Shown here: piece after piece, positions 17,646 through 26,653 of the stretch
Position numbering within the stretch: position 1 is the stretch's first letter
How the letters are laid out: every line of letters starts with the position of its first letter
DNA from: a virus
IMG/VR virus record: IMGVR_UViG_3300032322_002195
Span: 1-64,000 of that record
Strand: one strand, 5' to 3'
DNA length: 64,000 bases
Position numbers and translations under genes: made by a program
Notes under the pieces: model-generated
Seen by the model: only the letters and a program-made list of their open reading frames with translations
Database searches by the model: none
Told to the model about the DNA's origin: nothing

Positions 17646-18191
17646 ATGAATGTAATAGAAACTAAATTAGAAGGGCTATATCTAATAGAACCAAAAGTTT
17701 TTGAAGATGCTCGTGGTTATTTTTTGGAATCTTACAATGAACAAACTTTTAAAAAAAATGGTATTGATGTTAACTTTGTTCAAGATAATCAATCCCTTTC
17801 ATGTAAAGGAACGCTAAGAGGGTTACATTTTCAAAAACCACCTTATGCACAAGCTAAATTGGTTAGAGCCATAACAGGTTCAATTTTAGATGTTGTTGTC
17901 GATATACGAAAAAACTCAAACACTTACGGTGAATATTTTTCAATTGTTCTAAGTGGCGAAAATAAACGTATGTTATATATACCAGAAGGTTTTGCTCATG
18001 GCTTTTTAGCTTTGGAAGACAACACTCTAATTCAATATAAATGTTCAAATTTTTATAATAAAGAAACTGAAGGTGGTCTTATTTGGAATGACCCAGATAT
18101 CAATATTAATTGGGGTATTGGTTATGAACCAATTATTTCAGACAAAGATAAAAATAATGTTTCTTTAAAAAATTTAAACTCAAGTTTTTAA
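17646..18191 (+). CDS. rmlC: dTDP-4-dehydrorhamnose 3,5-epimerase-like (RmlC)
   Basis: 181 residues, the family's normal length. It has a cupin fold with the RmlC landmarks DARGYFLESYNEQTF, FVQDNQSLS, GTLRGLHFQKPP (catalytic His), VVVDIRKNS and YIPEGFAHGFLAL, ending in WNDPDINI. It epimerises C-3 and C-5 of dTDP-4-keto-6-deoxyglucose on the way to dTDP-rhamnose. In a cluster with E1 it might instead act on a related keto sugar, such as in ascarylose synthesis, where the epimerase works on the E1/E3 product. RmlA and RmlB are absent from the window. The RmlD-GT2 fusion starts 1 base later. Confidence 0.92.
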   Translation: MNVIETKLEGLYLIEPKVFEDARGYFLESYNEQTFKKNGIDVNFVQDNQSLSCKGTLRGLHFQKPPYAQAKLVRAITGSILDVVVDIRKNSNTYGEYFSIVLSGENKRMLYIPEGFAHGFLALEDNTLIQYKCSNFYNKETEGGLIWNDPDININWGIGYEPIISDKDKNNVSLKNLNSSF

Positions 18192-18192
18192 A

Positions 18193-19587
18193 ATGAAAAA
18201 AATAAAAAAAGTTGTAATATTAGGTGATGGATTATTAGGTAAAGAAATTCATAATCAAACCAATTGGGAAGTTTTATCTAGAAAACAAACCAATTTTGAC
18301 ATAACTGATTTGGTAAAATCATTTCCAAAAGATGTTAAAATAGATGTTATAATTAATTGCATTGCAAATACCGATACATACTCAAAAGATAAAAAATCTC
18401 ATTGGGATGTTAATTTTGCATTTGTAAGTGATTTGATAAAATATTGCAATTCCAATCTGATAAAATTGGTGCACATATCTACTGATTATGTGTACGCACA
18501 ATCGATAGAAAATGCTTCAGAAAATGATGTTCCTGTTCATTGTAATAATTGGTATGGATACACCAAATTACTTGCAGATGGACTTGTACAGTTAGAGGCG
18601 AATCAACATCTTTTGATTAGATGCACACACAAACCTAAACCATTCCCTTACGAAAAAGCTTGGGAAGACCAAGTTGGTAATTTTGATTATGTTAATATTA
18701 TTGCGTCAAAAATAATCAGATTAATTAAAAAAAATGCCATTGGTATGTATAATGTTGGTACTGAAACAAAAACAATGTTTGACTTGGCTTCTAAAACAAG
18801 TAAAGTAGAACCAATTAAAGCACCATTACATGTACCTCATAATACCAGTATGGATATTTCAAAAATGCAAACATTTTTTAATGAAAGTGTTAAAAAACCG
18901 TTTTTTTCGATTGCTATACCAACCTATGGTTATAATGGGAAAGGTGTTGAATTTATAGACCATAGTTTAGAAATTCTTAGTAAACAAACATTTAAAGATT
19001 TTGAAGTTGTTATTTCAGACCATAGCATTGATGATACTATAAAAACTATTTGTAATAAATGGAATGATAAGTTGGTGATAAAATACTTTAGAAACGAAAA
19101 TGGTCGTGGAGTCATCTCACCAAATATTAATAATGCTATGGTTAATTGTACTGGTAAATGGATTAAAATCTTATTTCAAGATGATTATTTATTTGGTGAG
19201 GAATCATTGGCGAAACACTATAGTTTTATTGAAAATAATGAAGATGTCATTTGGTTTGCGGTCAACACGCATGTAACCAGTGATGGTAAAACTATTGATT
19301 GGTCATTCAGACCAAAGTGGGTTGATAATATATGGACTGGTAATAATCAATTAGGATGCCCAACTAATATAACAATAAAAAATGAAAATTTACTTTATTT
19401 TGATGAAGACTTAAATTGGTTAATGGACGTGGATTATTATATGAAAATGTATAGAAATTTTGGTCCTGTTAAAATATTAGATGAATTTTTATTAGTTAAT
19501 AGAGTTTCACCAGAAAGACTAACAAATAATTTATCAGAAAGTGAAAAACTATCTGATTTAGAAAAATTAACAAAACGATATGCTTAA
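18193..19587 (+). CDS. fusion of RmlD-like reductase and family 2 glycosyltransferase
   Basis: 464 residues. Residues 1-235 are an extended SDR of RmlD type: VVILGDGLLGKEI Rossmann start, NCIANTDTY, HISTDYVYA and WYGYTKLLAD with YxxxK. Residues about 237-464 are a GT2 domain: FFSIAIPTYGYNGKG, DFEVVISDHSIDDT, then LFQDDYLFGEE as the acidic donor motif. RmlD reduces dTDP-4-keto-rhamnose to dTDP-rhamnose, so fusion to a transferase suggests direct handover of the finished sugar. It follows rmlC by 1 base and overlaps the next gene by 8 bases. There is no sign of frameshift; the junction is continuous. Confidence 0.85.
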   Translation: MKKIKKVVILGDGLLGKEIHNQTNWEVLSRKQTNFDITDLVKSFPKDVKIDVIINCIANTDTYSKDKKSHWDVNFAFVSDLIKYCNSNLIKLVHISTDYVYAQSIENASENDVPVHCNNWYGYTKLLADGLVQLEANQHLLIRCTHKPKPFPYEKAWEDQVGNFDYVNIIASKIIRLIKKNAIGMYNVGTETKTMFDLASKTSKVEPIKAPLHVPHNTSMDISKMQTFFNESVKKPFFSIAIPTYGYNGKGVEFIDHSLEILSKQTFKDFEVVISDHSIDDTIKTICNKWNDKLVIKYFRNENGRGVISPNINNAMVNCTGKWIKILFQDDYLFGEESLAKHYSFIENNEDVIWFAVNTHVTSDGKTIDWSFRPKWVDNIWTGNNQLGCPTNITIKNENLLYFDEDLNWLMDVDYYMKMYRNFGPVKILDEFLLVNRVSPERLTNNLSESEKLSDLEKLTKRYA

Positions 19588-20281
19588 ATTAGAAAATATT
19601 ACTTTAGTGGCTGTGACATCAGTAAATATTGATGCACATGTAAAGGCTTTAGAATATAGTTGTAAAGATATAGAATTTGGTGCTGTAAAACTACTATCAG
19701 ATGTTTGTCCAGATAACCTACCAAGTTATATTAAACATGAAAAAATAGACAAACTAACTCATCCAATTGGTGAAAATCTTGGTGGTGGTAAAGACCAATG
19801 GAATTATTTTATGGTTTATAAACTTGGCAGTTTTATTGAAACTGAATATGCTATAATAATCCATCATGATGGATTTGTTGTAAACGCTTCTTCATGGAAC
19901 CCAGATTTCTTAAATTATGATTATATTGGGTCACCATGGTTTTTACCTCACGATAATTTTTCTTACAGAGACGTTAACGGAGAAATAATTAGAGTTGGAA
20001 ATAGTGTTGGCCTTAGAAGTAAAAGGTTGATGGATTTGCCTAGTAAAATAGATATGGAATGGAAACCATTTCATGGTTATTGGAATGAAGACGGATTTAT
20101 AAGTGTGAATAATAGACATATATTTATGCAACATGGTATGCGTTTTCCAGATTTGAATGTCGGTAAATCGTTTTCACATGGATGCATGATTCCAGAAGTA
20201 CTTGAAGATGCTATGAATGGCATTAAACCTTTTATGTTTCATCGATATGATGGGACAAACGCTCATTACCCTAAATTTTAA
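19580..20281 (+). CDS. DUF5672-like putative glycosyltransferase
   Basis: 233 residues. The pattern NYDYIGSPWFLPHD, RVGNSVGLRSKRLMDLPSK and HGYWNEDGFISVNNRH resembles the DUF5672 family, which is found in sugar clusters and thought to be glycosyltransferases. An 'IIIHHDGFVVN' segment stands where a DxD motif would lie (HHDG). It overlaps the RmlD-GT2 fusion gene by 8 bases. The assignment is by motif only and the substrate is unknown. Confidence 0.7.
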   Translation: MLKLENITLVAVTSVNIDAHVKALEYSCKDIEFGAVKLLSDVCPDNLPSYIKHEKIDKLTHPIGENLGGGKDQWNYFMVYKLGSFIETEYAIIIHHDGFVVNASSWNPDFLNYDYIGSPWFLPHDNFSYRDVNGEIIRVGNSVGLRSKRLMDLPSKIDMEWKPFHGYWNEDGFISVNNRHIFMQHGMRFPDLNVGKSFSHGCMIPEVLEDAMNGIKPFMFHRYDGTNAHYPKF

Positions 20282-20292
20282 AAAAAAAACAT

Positions 20293-20964
20293 ATGAACAT
20301 ATTAAAAACAATACTTAAAGATGGTTATTTGGTTTTTGATGTTGGATGCAACATCGGAGAAAAAGCAAATTATTATTTACAACTAAACACAAAAGTTGTG
20401 GGTTTTGAACCACAACCAAAATGCGTAAATGCGTTACTTAAACGTTTTAAAGACAATGATAACATAGTAATCGAACCGATTGGGCTAGATAAAGAAAAAG
20501 GTGTTTCGGTTATATACGAAGCTTCACATGATACTATTTCATCAATGTCTTTAGATTTCATAAACACAGTTAAAAAAGAAAGATTTTCTGGTTATAATTG
20601 GGGTGAAAAAATTGATATTAATATCGACACCTTAGATAATATGATTTTAAAACATGGTAAACCTAACTATATTAAAATAGATGTGGAAGGATATGAATTA
20701 AATGTTTTACAAGGTTTAACAACACCTATCGATATCATTTCTGTTGAATTCACTCCAGAATTATGTCAATCATCAGTTGATTGTGTTAATTACATTGAAA
20801 GTATAAATGGAGAATGTGTATACAATTATGGTTATAGAGAAGATTTGGATTTTAAATTTGATACTTGGTTAAATAAACAAGATTTGCTTTCTTATATAGA
20901 ATCTGTAAAAGATTTTAGCTTTGAATTCGGAGACATATATGTAAAGATAAAAGATAAAAAATAA
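20293..20964 (+). CDS. FkbM-family SAM methyltransferase
   Basis: 223 residues. FDVGCNIGEKANYYL is the SAM-binding motif I, GFEPQPKCVNALLKRF and IEPIGLDKEKG follow, and INIDTLDNMI with YIKIDVEGYELNVLQGL is the FkbM signature. FkbM enzymes usually O-methylate sugars or polyketides. Capping a glycan by methylation is the likely use here. It starts 11 bases after the DUF5672-like gene and is followed by two further methyltransferases. Confidence 0.87.
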   Translation: MNILKTILKDGYLVFDVGCNIGEKANYYLQLNTKVVGFEPQPKCVNALLKRFKDNDNIVIEPIGLDKEKGVSVIYEASHDTISSMSLDFINTVKKERFSGYNWGEKIDINIDTLDNMILKHGKPNYIKIDVEGYELNVLQGLTTPIDIISVEFTPELCQSSVDCVNYIESINGECVYNYGYREDLDFKFDTWLNKQDLLSYIESVKDFSFEFGDIYVKIKDKK

Positions 20965-20970
20965 TTAATT

Positions 20971-21615
20971 ATGGGACTAATAAACGACCTCTGTATAAAA
21001 TATGGTACAGACAAAAGCGACAACTTGCACAATTACGCTGAAAAATATGAAAAATACTTTTCAGCTTACAAAGATAAAGAATTGAAAATTTTAGAAATCG
21101 GTATTTTTAATGGGTTTTCGCTAAAAACTTGGGAAGAATATTTTGTAAAATCAAAAATATACGGTATAGATATTCTTGACTGTTCAAGAATGAATACTGA
21201 TAGAATTAAAACGTTTGTTTGTGACCAAACAAATTTAGAAGAGCTAAAAAAAATTAATGATATGTATGGTCCATTTGATATTATTATTGATGATGGTTCA
21301 CATAAAAGCAAAGACATGAAAAAAACGTTTGATTTTCTATTTCCATTACTAAACAACAATGGTTTATATGTAGTTGAAGATTTGCATTGTTGTTATTGGG
21401 ATATCTTCAGCCCAAATGAAACTGATTTTATGGATAGGCTTAAAGAACTATTAGATATCGTTAATTCTAACGGTAAATGTGGTTTAGCTGAATTAAAAAA
21501 CATATCCAAGGACCATTTCTATCAAGATAAAGTTTTAGGTGAAATGACTTGGTTTGAAATGAATGTAGCATTTATTAACTTATATAAAAGCATTGTTTTT
21601 ATTGGTAAAAACTAA
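20971..21615 (+). CDS. class I SAM methyltransferase, sugar-modifying type
   Basis: 214 residues. LKILEIGIFNGFSLKTWEEYF holds the SAM motif, YGIDILDCSRM the ribose-binding acidic residue, and FDIIIDDGSHKSKDM the conserved IDDGSH seen in cephalosporin-hydroxylase/TylF-like and glycan methyltransferases. It lies 6 bases after the FkbM gene. The gene at 21650 shares its key motifs (EIGI.. GxSL, IYGIDI, FDIIIDDGSH), so the two are diverged paralogues. It probably methylates a sugar; the position is unknown. Confidence 0.83.
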   Translation: MGLINDLCIKYGTDKSDNLHNYAEKYEKYFSAYKDKELKILEIGIFNGFSLKTWEEYFVKSKIYGIDILDCSRMNTDRIKTFVCDQTNLEELKKINDMYGPFDIIIDDGSHKSKDMKKTFDFLFPLLNNNGLYVVEDLHCCYWDIFSPNETDFMDRLKELLDIVNSNGKCGLAELKNISKDHFYQDKVLGEMTWFEMNVAFINLYKSIVFIGKN

Positions 21616-21649
21616 ATAACATAATAACAAAAATAAAAAGAAAAAACAG

Positions 21650-22267
21650 ATGAAAATAGCTGAAATTTTATTAAAGTACAAGACAGACAAAAATTATGGA
21701 ACAATTAAAAATATCTATGATGATTTATATAGATGGAATATTGTTGATAACCCAGAACCTTGTATCGGTCATTCATATGGTTTATCGTATGATGAAATAT
21801 TCGAAAAATTTGATAGAAACGCCCCAATTAATTTTTTAGAAATTGGTATACAAAAGGGTGGTAGTTTATGTGCGTGGAAAGACTACTTCCAAAATGGAAA
21901 TATATATGGTATTGATATTATAGATTGTATATTAGATGAATATAGAAGACCAGATTTTAATTATATAATTTCTGACATCAAAAACCCTTCACTTAAAGAA
22001 ACACTTAAAGATGTAATGTTTGATATTATTATTGACGATGGAAGTCATCATCTAAATGATGTTATGTTTGTAGTTAACAATTATTTAGATAAACTTAATA
22101 AAGGAGGTTTTTTAATAATAGAAGATTGTCAACAACCAGAACATTGGCTTAGTTATGTAAAACCTTTGATACCTAATGGGTATGAGCTTACAACTAGAGA
22201 TTTAAGACATGATACGCAGTATTCTTCTTACGATAACTTTTTAATAGTAATTGAAAGAAAGGCATGA
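21650..22267 (+). CDS. class I SAM methyltransferase, paralogue of 20971
   Basis: 205 residues. NFLEIGIQKGGSLCAWKDYF is motif I, IYGIDIIDCILDEYRR the acidic motif, and FDIIIDDGSHHLNDVMF the catalytic-region signature. Compared with its neighbour it has a different N-terminus (IAEILLKYKTDKNYG) that resembles a sugar methyltransferase lid. A 34-base A-rich gap precedes it, and it overlaps the next gene by 4 bases (ATGA). Confidence 0.83.
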   Translation: MKIAEILLKYKTDKNYGTIKNIYDDLYRWNIVDNPEPCIGHSYGLSYDEIFEKFDRNAPINFLEIGIQKGGSLCAWKDYFQNGNIYGIDIIDCILDEYRRPDFNYIISDIKNPSLKETLKDVMFDIIIDDGSHHLNDVMFVVNNYLDKLNKGGFLIIEDCQQPEHWLSYVKPLIPNGYELTTRDLRHDTQYSSYDNFLIVIERKA

Positions 22268-22860
22268 AAAAATATGATGTTATCATAGCTAGATATAATG
22301 AAGATGTTTCATGGGTTAAAGAATTAGATTCAAATAAATTCAACATTAAACTTTACAACAAAGGTGAACAAAACATTGAAATTGAATCAATATCTTTGGA
22401 AAATTTTGGAAGAGATGGTCATACTTTCATAAATTATATTGTAGAAAATTATAACAATTTACCAGATTATGTTATTTTTCTACAAGGCAAACCGTTTGAC
22501 CATTGTAAAAATGTGTTTGAAATGATTAAAAATCATACCGATGAACCCTACGTATGTTTATCAGACCATGTTATTGATGAGAATATTAATGGTTGGTATG
22601 AGCATTTGGTTGAAAAAGACTCATCAATGCCATTTCCAAACATGAAAAGATTTAGATTAAAAGAAACAGCCAACGCAATTTTAGGTTCAGAAACACCAGA
22701 AAAATGTACGTTTGCTGCTGGTCAACAATACATTATTAATAAAAATTACATTTTAAATCGTTCCCATGATTTCTATAAAGTAATTCTAGAACGATTTAAA
22801 ATTGATTTCGTTTTGCCATGGCATGTTGAAAGGTTATGGTTTAACATTCTTAAATTTTAA
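22264..22860 (+). CDS. DUF3431-like protein (putative glycosyltransferase)
   Basis: 198 residues. The start YDVIIARYNEDVSWVKEL, 'YVIFLQGKPFDH' and the later CTFAAGQQYIINKNYIL resemble the DUF3431 family found beside glycosyltransferases. No DxD motif is clear. It overlaps the preceding methyltransferase (ATGA) and is followed after 7 bases by a GTG-started glycosyltransferase. It is likely part of glycan assembly; the function is not established. Confidence 0.68.
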   Translation: MKKYDVIIARYNEDVSWVKELDSNKFNIKLYNKGEQNIEIESISLENFGRDGHTFINYIVENYNNLPDYVIFLQGKPFDHCKNVFEMIKNHTDEPYVCLSDHVIDENINGWYEHLVEKDSSMPFPNMKRFRLKETANAILGSETPEKCTFAAGQQYIINKNYILNRSHDFYKVILERFKIDFVLPWHVERLWFNILKF

Positions 22861-22867
22861 AATATAG

Positions 22868-23806
22868 GTGAAAAATAATTACAAAATAGTTGCAATAACG
22901 CCATCTGGACGTAGAAATTATCTAGAAATTTTATATAAATATATGTGTAAAAACAAACACATATTAGATAGATGGGATTTATGGGTTAATACTGAAAACT
23001 CTGAGGATTTAGAGTATATGAAAAACTTATCTAATAACGATTCATTTGTTAATTTGGTTTACCCGACTTGGCCATATTATAGAGATTGTCCTAATTTATC
23101 GCTAGCACCGTTCTGGTCTAAAGCAACAGATGAAGATACAATTTATGTTAGGTTTGATGACGATGTTGTCTTTGTTGCTGATAATACAATAGAAAATTTG
23201 GTTAACTTTAGACTTGAACATGAAGAATATTTTTTTATATACCCATTTATTATAAATAACCCTTTTCATTCAAAAATTTTACAAGACAGGGGGTTGATTG
23301 ATAATAGACATGGTATTATTAGAACACATAAAGAACTAGCAATGTTAGGTCCTAGTGACCCTGTAGCGTTAACTAACCCATCTTTTGCTAGATATTTACA
23401 CGAAACCTTCATAGATAGTTATCAAAAAGGTGACTATAACAAATTTATGTGTGATGAAAAAATAGTTTTTGAAATAGGTGACACATCATATAAATACGGC
23501 ACCAACAAAACAAGCGAATTAGTCACAGATGGCGGCCCACAAGTATCAATAAATTGTGTTTGTTGGTTTGGTCATACATTCAAAAAAATATGCCCAATAA
23601 ATGATTGTTACTTTGAAGGTAACTCTGACCAGTCTGAACTGACTGATGAAGAAGCGTATTTAACCATAGTTAAAACTAAAGATTTAGGTATGCCATCATG
23701 TACCGCACCAAATACATTGGTATCTCATTTTTTATTTGGCCCTCAAAGAAGACATGATGGGATGATTGATATATTACAAAAATACAAAGACATTTCAAAT
23801 GTATGA
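22868..23806 (+). CDS. putative glycosyltransferase with GTG start
   Basis: 312 residues, beginning at GTG (preceded by ATATAG; no ATG is close). KIVAITPSGRRNYLEILYKYM and YVRFDDDVVFVADN (a DDD metal-binding motif near residue 98) indicate a GT-A fold. The C-terminal part, with NTLVSHFLFGPQRRHDGM, resembles transferases of unknown specificity in polysaccharide loci. It overlaps the UDP-galactopyranose mutase by 8 bases, which argues for co-translation and perhaps a Galf acceptor step. That link is an inference from position only. Confidence 0.72.
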   Translation: MKNNYKIVAITPSGRRNYLEILYKYMCKNKHILDRWDLWVNTENSEDLEYMKNLSNNDSFVNLVYPTWPYYRDCPNLSLAPFWSKATDEDTIYVRFDDDVVFVADNTIENLVNFRLEHEEYFFIYPFIINNPFHSKILQDRGLIDNRHGIIRTHKELAMLGPSDPVALTNPSFARYLHETFIDSYQKGDYNKFMCDEKIVFEIGDTSYKYGTNKTSELVTDGGPQVSINCVCWFGHTFKKICPINDCYFEGNSDQSELTDEEAYLTIVKTKDLGMPSCTAPNTLVSHFLFGPQRRHDGMIDILQKYKDISNV

Positions 23807-24893
23807 TTTTGTAATTGTTGGTTCTGGATTTTTTGGTGCTATTTGTGCTAGAGAATTAACAGATTTGGGTCACAAATGTTTGGTACTGGAAAATAGAAAC
23901 CATATTGGTGGTAATTGCTATACCGAGAATAGAGATGGTATAAACATACACAAATATGGTCCGCACATATTCCACACTTCAAACGAAGAAGTTTGGGGAT
24001 GGATTAACAAATATGCTGAATTTAATGATTTTACTTTTAGGCCAGTAGCAAATTATAAAGGTGAAATCTATTCACTACCATTTAATATGTGGACGTTTTC
24101 AAAATTATTTAATGTGGTGTCACCAAACGATGCTAAAAAAATAATAGAAACGCAAACAACTACAATTACTGACCCTAAAAATTTAGAAGAACAAGCCATA
24201 AAATTAGTTGGATATGACGTTTATGAAAAATTAATAAAGGGATACACAACTAAACAATGGAAAAAAGACCCGAAATTACTACCGAAAGAAATCATTAAAC
24301 GATTACCAGTAAGGTTTACTTATGATAACAATTATTTTAATGATAAATATCAAGGTATTCCTATTGGTGGTTACACTGAAATATTTAAAAAGTTGTTGGA
24401 TGGTATTGACGTTAAATTAGAAAATGATTACCTTTGTAATAAAGAATATTGGGATAATTTAGGTAAAAAAATAATCTACACAGGTCCTATTGATAAATTT
24501 TATAATTATCAATTTGGTTATTTAGAATATAAGACAACTAATTTTGAACATAAATTTTTTAATGTTGAAAATTATCAAGGTACTTCCGTTATGAATTATA
24601 CTGATTTAGATACAAAATTTACTAGAATTATTGAACATAAACATTTTGAAAAAAATGATGTTGAAAACACTTGGGTTACATGGGAATATCCTGTGGATTA
24701 TGAACCAGAAAAAACAGAACCTATGTATCCAGTTAATGATTTTGAAAACAATCTTAAATATTCAAAATATAAAGAATTAGCAAACACTGAAAAAAAAATA
24801 ATTTTTGGAGGTAGATTGGCAGAATACAAATATTATGATATGCATCAAGTAATTGAATCTGCGTTGTCTACTGTTAAAAAACTAACAAAATAA
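23799..24893 (+). CDS. glf: UDP-galactopyranose mutase
   Basis: 364 residues, the normal length. It converts UDP-galactopyranose to UDP-galactofuranose using reduced FAD. FVIVGSGFFGAICARE and the following ENRNHIGGNCY are the FAD-binding and UGM signatures. KYGPHIFHTSNEEVWGWI, LPFNMWTF, GYTTKQWKKDP and the C-terminal GRLAEYKYYDMHQVIESAL all match. I chose the ATG at 23799; an earlier TTG at 23766 lies deep in the upstream gene. It predicts that the product of this locus carries galactofuranose. The next gene starts inside its stop (TAATGG). Confidence 0.95.
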   Translation: MYDFVIVGSGFFGAICARELTDLGHKCLVLENRNHIGGNCYTENRDGINIHKYGPHIFHTSNEEVWGWINKYAEFNDFTFRPVANYKGEIYSLPFNMWTFSKLFNVVSPNDAKKIIETQTTTITDPKNLEEQAIKLVGYDVYEKLIKGYTTKQWKKDPKLLPKEIIKRLPVRFTYDNNYFNDKYQGIPIGGYTEIFKKLLDGIDVKLENDYLCNKEYWDNLGKKIIYTGPIDKFYNYQFGYLEYKTTNFEHKFFNVENYQGTSVMNYTDLDTKFTRIIEHKHFEKNDVENTWVTWEYPVDYEPEKTEPMYPVNDFENNLKYSKYKELANTEKKIIFGGRLAEYKYYDMHQVIESALSTVKKLTK

Positions 24894-25741
24894 TGGAAAA
24901 AGTTTACATCATATCTGTCTTCAACAAACACGAAGATTTTATTAAATTACAATATGATAGCATATTAAAACATGTTAAAGGTGAGTATGAATATATTATC
25001 TTTAATAATGCTTCTGATGAAATACAAGCTAACAAAATAAAAGACATTTGTGATGACTTAAACATCCAATCTTATAGAATAAAAGTTGATTATAATATGG
25101 GTCCATCTGATATAGCTGGTGAAGCACTTAATCAGTCATTTAATCATCTATCAGATAAATTAGTTTTTAAAATTGATTCAGATATGTTTTTTATTTCTGA
25201 CATTGAATTAACTAAAATATGTAACAATTATGATTTATTTTATATTGAAACTCAAAATAAATTTATGTGGTCAGCAGTTTTTTCAATTAATATGAAAAAA
25301 GTTAAAAACATAAAATTAAATTTCAGACCACATGTTATACCAAATACAGATACATTTGGTCAATCGTGTTTATTAACTGAAAATTCAGAATACACTAGAA
25401 AAAAAATGTTTTTATATTGTATTTTAACAGATGTAAACAATGAAATTAATGGGTTGATTAATAATGACTGTAGAATAACATTAAATAATTATAATTTAAC
25501 ATTTAACGAAAATTTTTTGTATGAAGATTTGTTTGAAAAATTACCAAACAAATATTCTAAAATATCTAAAACTATGGTTGATTATAATTTCCCACACCCA
25601 TATCATATTGATTTTATTACTTTAGATGATGTTGATGTTATAATACATTTTAAATCATCAAATCATGATAACATATATCGTAACTTAGAATACACTGAAA
25701 ATAAAAAAATAGCATTAACAAAATTTTTAAATGATAATTAA
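24893..25741 (+). CDS. putative GT-A glycosyltransferase
   Basis: 282 residues. KVYIISVFNKHEDFIKLQYDSI and YIIFNNASD form the nucleotide-binding half, and LVFKIDSDMFFIS supplies a DSD metal motif near residue 96. NMGPSDIAGEALNQSF is typical of the donor-site helix. It lies directly after glf, so it is a candidate galactofuranosyltransferase, but the sequence does not prove it. It abuts the GT11-like gene with no gap. Codon use is very AT-rich, like its neighbours. Confidence 0.72.
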   Translation: MEKVYIISVFNKHEDFIKLQYDSILKHVKGEYEYIIFNNASDEIQANKIKDICDDLNIQSYRIKVDYNMGPSDIAGEALNQSFNHLSDKLVFKIDSDMFFISDIELTKICNNYDLFYIETQNKFMWSAVFSINMKKVKNIKLNFRPHVIPNTDTFGQSCLLTENSEYTRKKMFLYCILTDVNNEINGLINNDCRITLNNYNLTFNENFLYEDLFEKLPNKYSKISKTMVDYNFPHPYHIDFITLDDVDVIIHFKSSNHDNIYRNLEYTENKKIALTKFLNDN

Positions 25742-26653
25742 ATGATAACAACAAATCTAACAGGTAATTTGGGTAACCACATGTGGCAATATGCTGTATG
25801 TAGAACCATAGCTGAAAAACTTGGATATGAATGGGGTATAAACCCAAGCCCAAGTCATGATTATTTTAATGGTAAAAGCCAAATGACGTTTATGAACGTT
25901 GATTTTGGTAAACCAGTTGAAGGTATAACAAAAGAATTCCATGAAACATGGAAAGTTTTTTCGCATGTTGACGATGTTAATATCACAATGCTAGACCCTA
26001 AACTATACGAAATAGAAGATAATTCAATTATGCTAGGTCATAATGGGGCCAAAGGAGGTATATACCAATCTGAAGATTACATCATAGATAGAAAAGAAGA
26101 TATTAAAAAATGGTTTGAAATTAAATCTGAATCCAAACAAACTTATGATAAAATATTAAGTGATATGGGGATTAGTTTGGATGAGAATTTATGTGTTATT
26201 AATTTTAGAGGTGGTGAGTACAGAAGCATACCTAATGTTTTACTAAGAAAAGAATATTGGAAAAACGCCATCAATCATATGTTAAATATTAACCCTAGTA
26301 TGAAATTTTTATTGATTACCGATGATGTACAATGTGCAAATAGCTTCATGCCTTTTCAAATTCAAGCAATACATGTAGATGTTGGTTTTGATTATTACGT
26401 TGTTAATCAAGCAAAATGGTTAATAATATCAAATTCAACATTTGGTTGGTGGGCAGCTTGGTTAAATGAAAAAGTTGAAAAAATAATTGCTCCTAAACAT
26501 TGGTCTAGACATAACGTTAGTGATGGTTATTGGGCGACTGGTGACGCTTACACCAGATGTTTCACATATATGGATAGAGAAGGTAATTTATCTGATTATG
26601 AAACGTGTAAAACTGAAGCAATAAATTATTATAAAAACAAAAACTTGATATGA
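25742..26653 (+). CDS. GT11-like glycosyltransferase with altered HxRRGD motif
   Basis: 303 residues. The start TNLTGNLGNHMWQYAVCRTIAEKLG and the late ISNSTFGWWAAWLN match GT11. Where alpha-1,2-fucosyltransferases have HxRRGD, this protein reads INFRGGEYR (about residues 159-167): the His and one Arg are replaced. Loss of these donor-binding residues suggests a different donor or reduced activity. It is longer than the 15522 paralogue by about 50 residues, mostly at the C-terminus. It is followed by a 4-base overlap with the GT17 gene. Confidence 0.82.
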   Translation: MITTNLTGNLGNHMWQYAVCRTIAEKLGYEWGINPSPSHDYFNGKSQMTFMNVDFGKPVEGITKEFHETWKVFSHVDDVNITMLDPKLYEIEDNSIMLGHNGAKGGIYQSEDYIIDRKEDIKKWFEIKSESKQTYDKILSDMGISLDENLCVINFRGGEYRSIPNVLLRKEYWKNAINHMLNINPSMKFLLITDDVQCANSFMPFQIQAIHVDVGFDYYVVNQAKWLIISNSTFGWWAAWLNEKVEKIIAPKHWSRHNVSDGYWATGDAYTRCFTYMDREGNLSDYETCKTEAINYYKNKNLI

